From an uncultured Pelagibacteraceae bacterium (GTDB lineage: Bacteria; Pseudomonadota; Alphaproteobacteria; Pelagibacterales; Pelagibacteraceae), in the NCBI GenBank assembly GCA_902551215.1, contig CACDCI010000004.1, positions 1 through 43,624 of the forward strand: a stretch of DNA of 43,624 nt, written 5' to 3'. The position numbers were made by a program, and so were the translations under genes. A model generated the notes under the pieces. The model did no database searches and was not told the origin of the DNA. It saw only the letters and a list, made by a program, of their open reading frames with translations. This document shows positions 43,369 through 43,624 of the stretch, one piece after another (positions within the stretch are counted from its first letter, which is position 1; every line of letters begins with the position of its first letter).

Positions 43369-43624
43369 ATGGAACATCTATTTTTATCTCTGCTTGTACT
43401 AATAATGATAGCAGCATTAGCTTCAGGTTTTCCAGTTGCTTTTGCATTACCGGGTTCTGCTATTATTGCAATAGGTCTCGCAGCTTTTTTTGGATATCTC
43501 TTTGAAGGAAATGCGAGTGCTTATTTTGCAACTGATGGTCCCATAGAATGGTTAACAGCAGGTATTACGAATTTCAGGAGTAATTATTGGGATGTAGAAA
43601 CTGATACTTTAATTGCAATACCTT
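43369..43624 (+). CDS. TRAP transporter large permease (DctM), N-terminal part (runs off window)
   Basis: An ATG at 43369, 3 bases after the dctQ stop, opens a frame that continues to the window end with 85 codons. The start MEHLFLSLLVLIMIAALASG and FPVAFALPGSAIIAIGLAAF are typical of the first helices of DctM, the sodium-coupled transport subunit. The segment from about residue 48 is a long periplasmic or cytoplasmic loop (FEGNASAYFATDGPIEW). Confidence 0.9.
   Translation, partial: MEHLFLSLLVLIMIAALASGFPVAFALPGSAIIAIGLAAFFGYLFEGNASAYFATDGPIEWLTAGITNFRSNYWDVETDTLIAIP

Noticed and set aside
1-43624. CRISPR arrays, insertion sequences, integrases, toxin-antitoxin or phage genes
   Set aside because: No spaced repeats, transposase or integrase motifs, or terminal inverted repeats were seen; the island has no mobility gene and no tRNA at its edge.

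Overview
The window reads as a very AT-rich, tightly packed alphaproteobacterial chromosome, and most probably a member of the SAR11 clade (Pelagibacterales). That placement is inferred from gene content and style: short gaps, many 4-base gene overlaps, lysine/asparagine/isoleucine-rich proteins, a glcDEF cluster with an FMN hydroxyacid dehydrogenase, a TRAP transporter, an acetate symporter pair with acs, and a single tRNA. No rRNA, phage, transposase or CRISPR array is visible.

Positions 1-11297 are mostly housekeeping. They hold the end of a UbiH-type ubiquinone hydroxylase, a LON-domain protein, tRNA-Gly with phhB directly behind it, purH, a heparinase-II/III-like protein, rpe and a YggT-like protein. 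An acetate module follows: a sodium/solute symporter with its small DUF4212 subunit, an unknown conserved protein, acs, and an EVE-domain gene broken by one extra base in an A/T run.

Positions 11385-17981 form a sugar island with even lower G+C. It has a C-methyltransferase (split by one extra A), an NDP-hexose 2,3-dehydratase, a DegT-type sugar aminotransferase, an extended SDR, a GT4 glycosyltransferase and a glycosyltransferase-like protein. The first four match the enzyme classes that build 3-amino-2,3,6-trideoxy-3-C-methyl sugars such as epivancosamine. I infer that the island makes and transfers a branched deoxyamino sugar for a surface glycan. This is the most unusual system in the window.

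Positions 18053-29613 return to core genes: tsaD, hemC-hemD, an MscS channel, YggT, folD, a TPR/GT41-like protein, argG, an IalB-like secreted protein, an aldo/keto reductase, a Bax-inhibitor-1 protein, DUF2794, yciB and hspQ.

Positions 29614-41031 run almost entirely on the plus strand. A candidate small structured RNA or leader (29681-29738) precedes ccmC-D-E-F-G-H. A PagL-like lipid A deacylase, an FMN hydroxyacid dehydrogenase, an aminotransferase, glcD-E-F and a 59-residue protein follow.

Positions 41160-43624 encode a TRAP transporter whose binding protein resembles TakP (2-oxoacid binding). It has an unusually long DctQ and the start of DctM. With lldD, glcDEF and the acetate module, the window is rich in machinery for taking up and oxidising two- and three-carbon acids.
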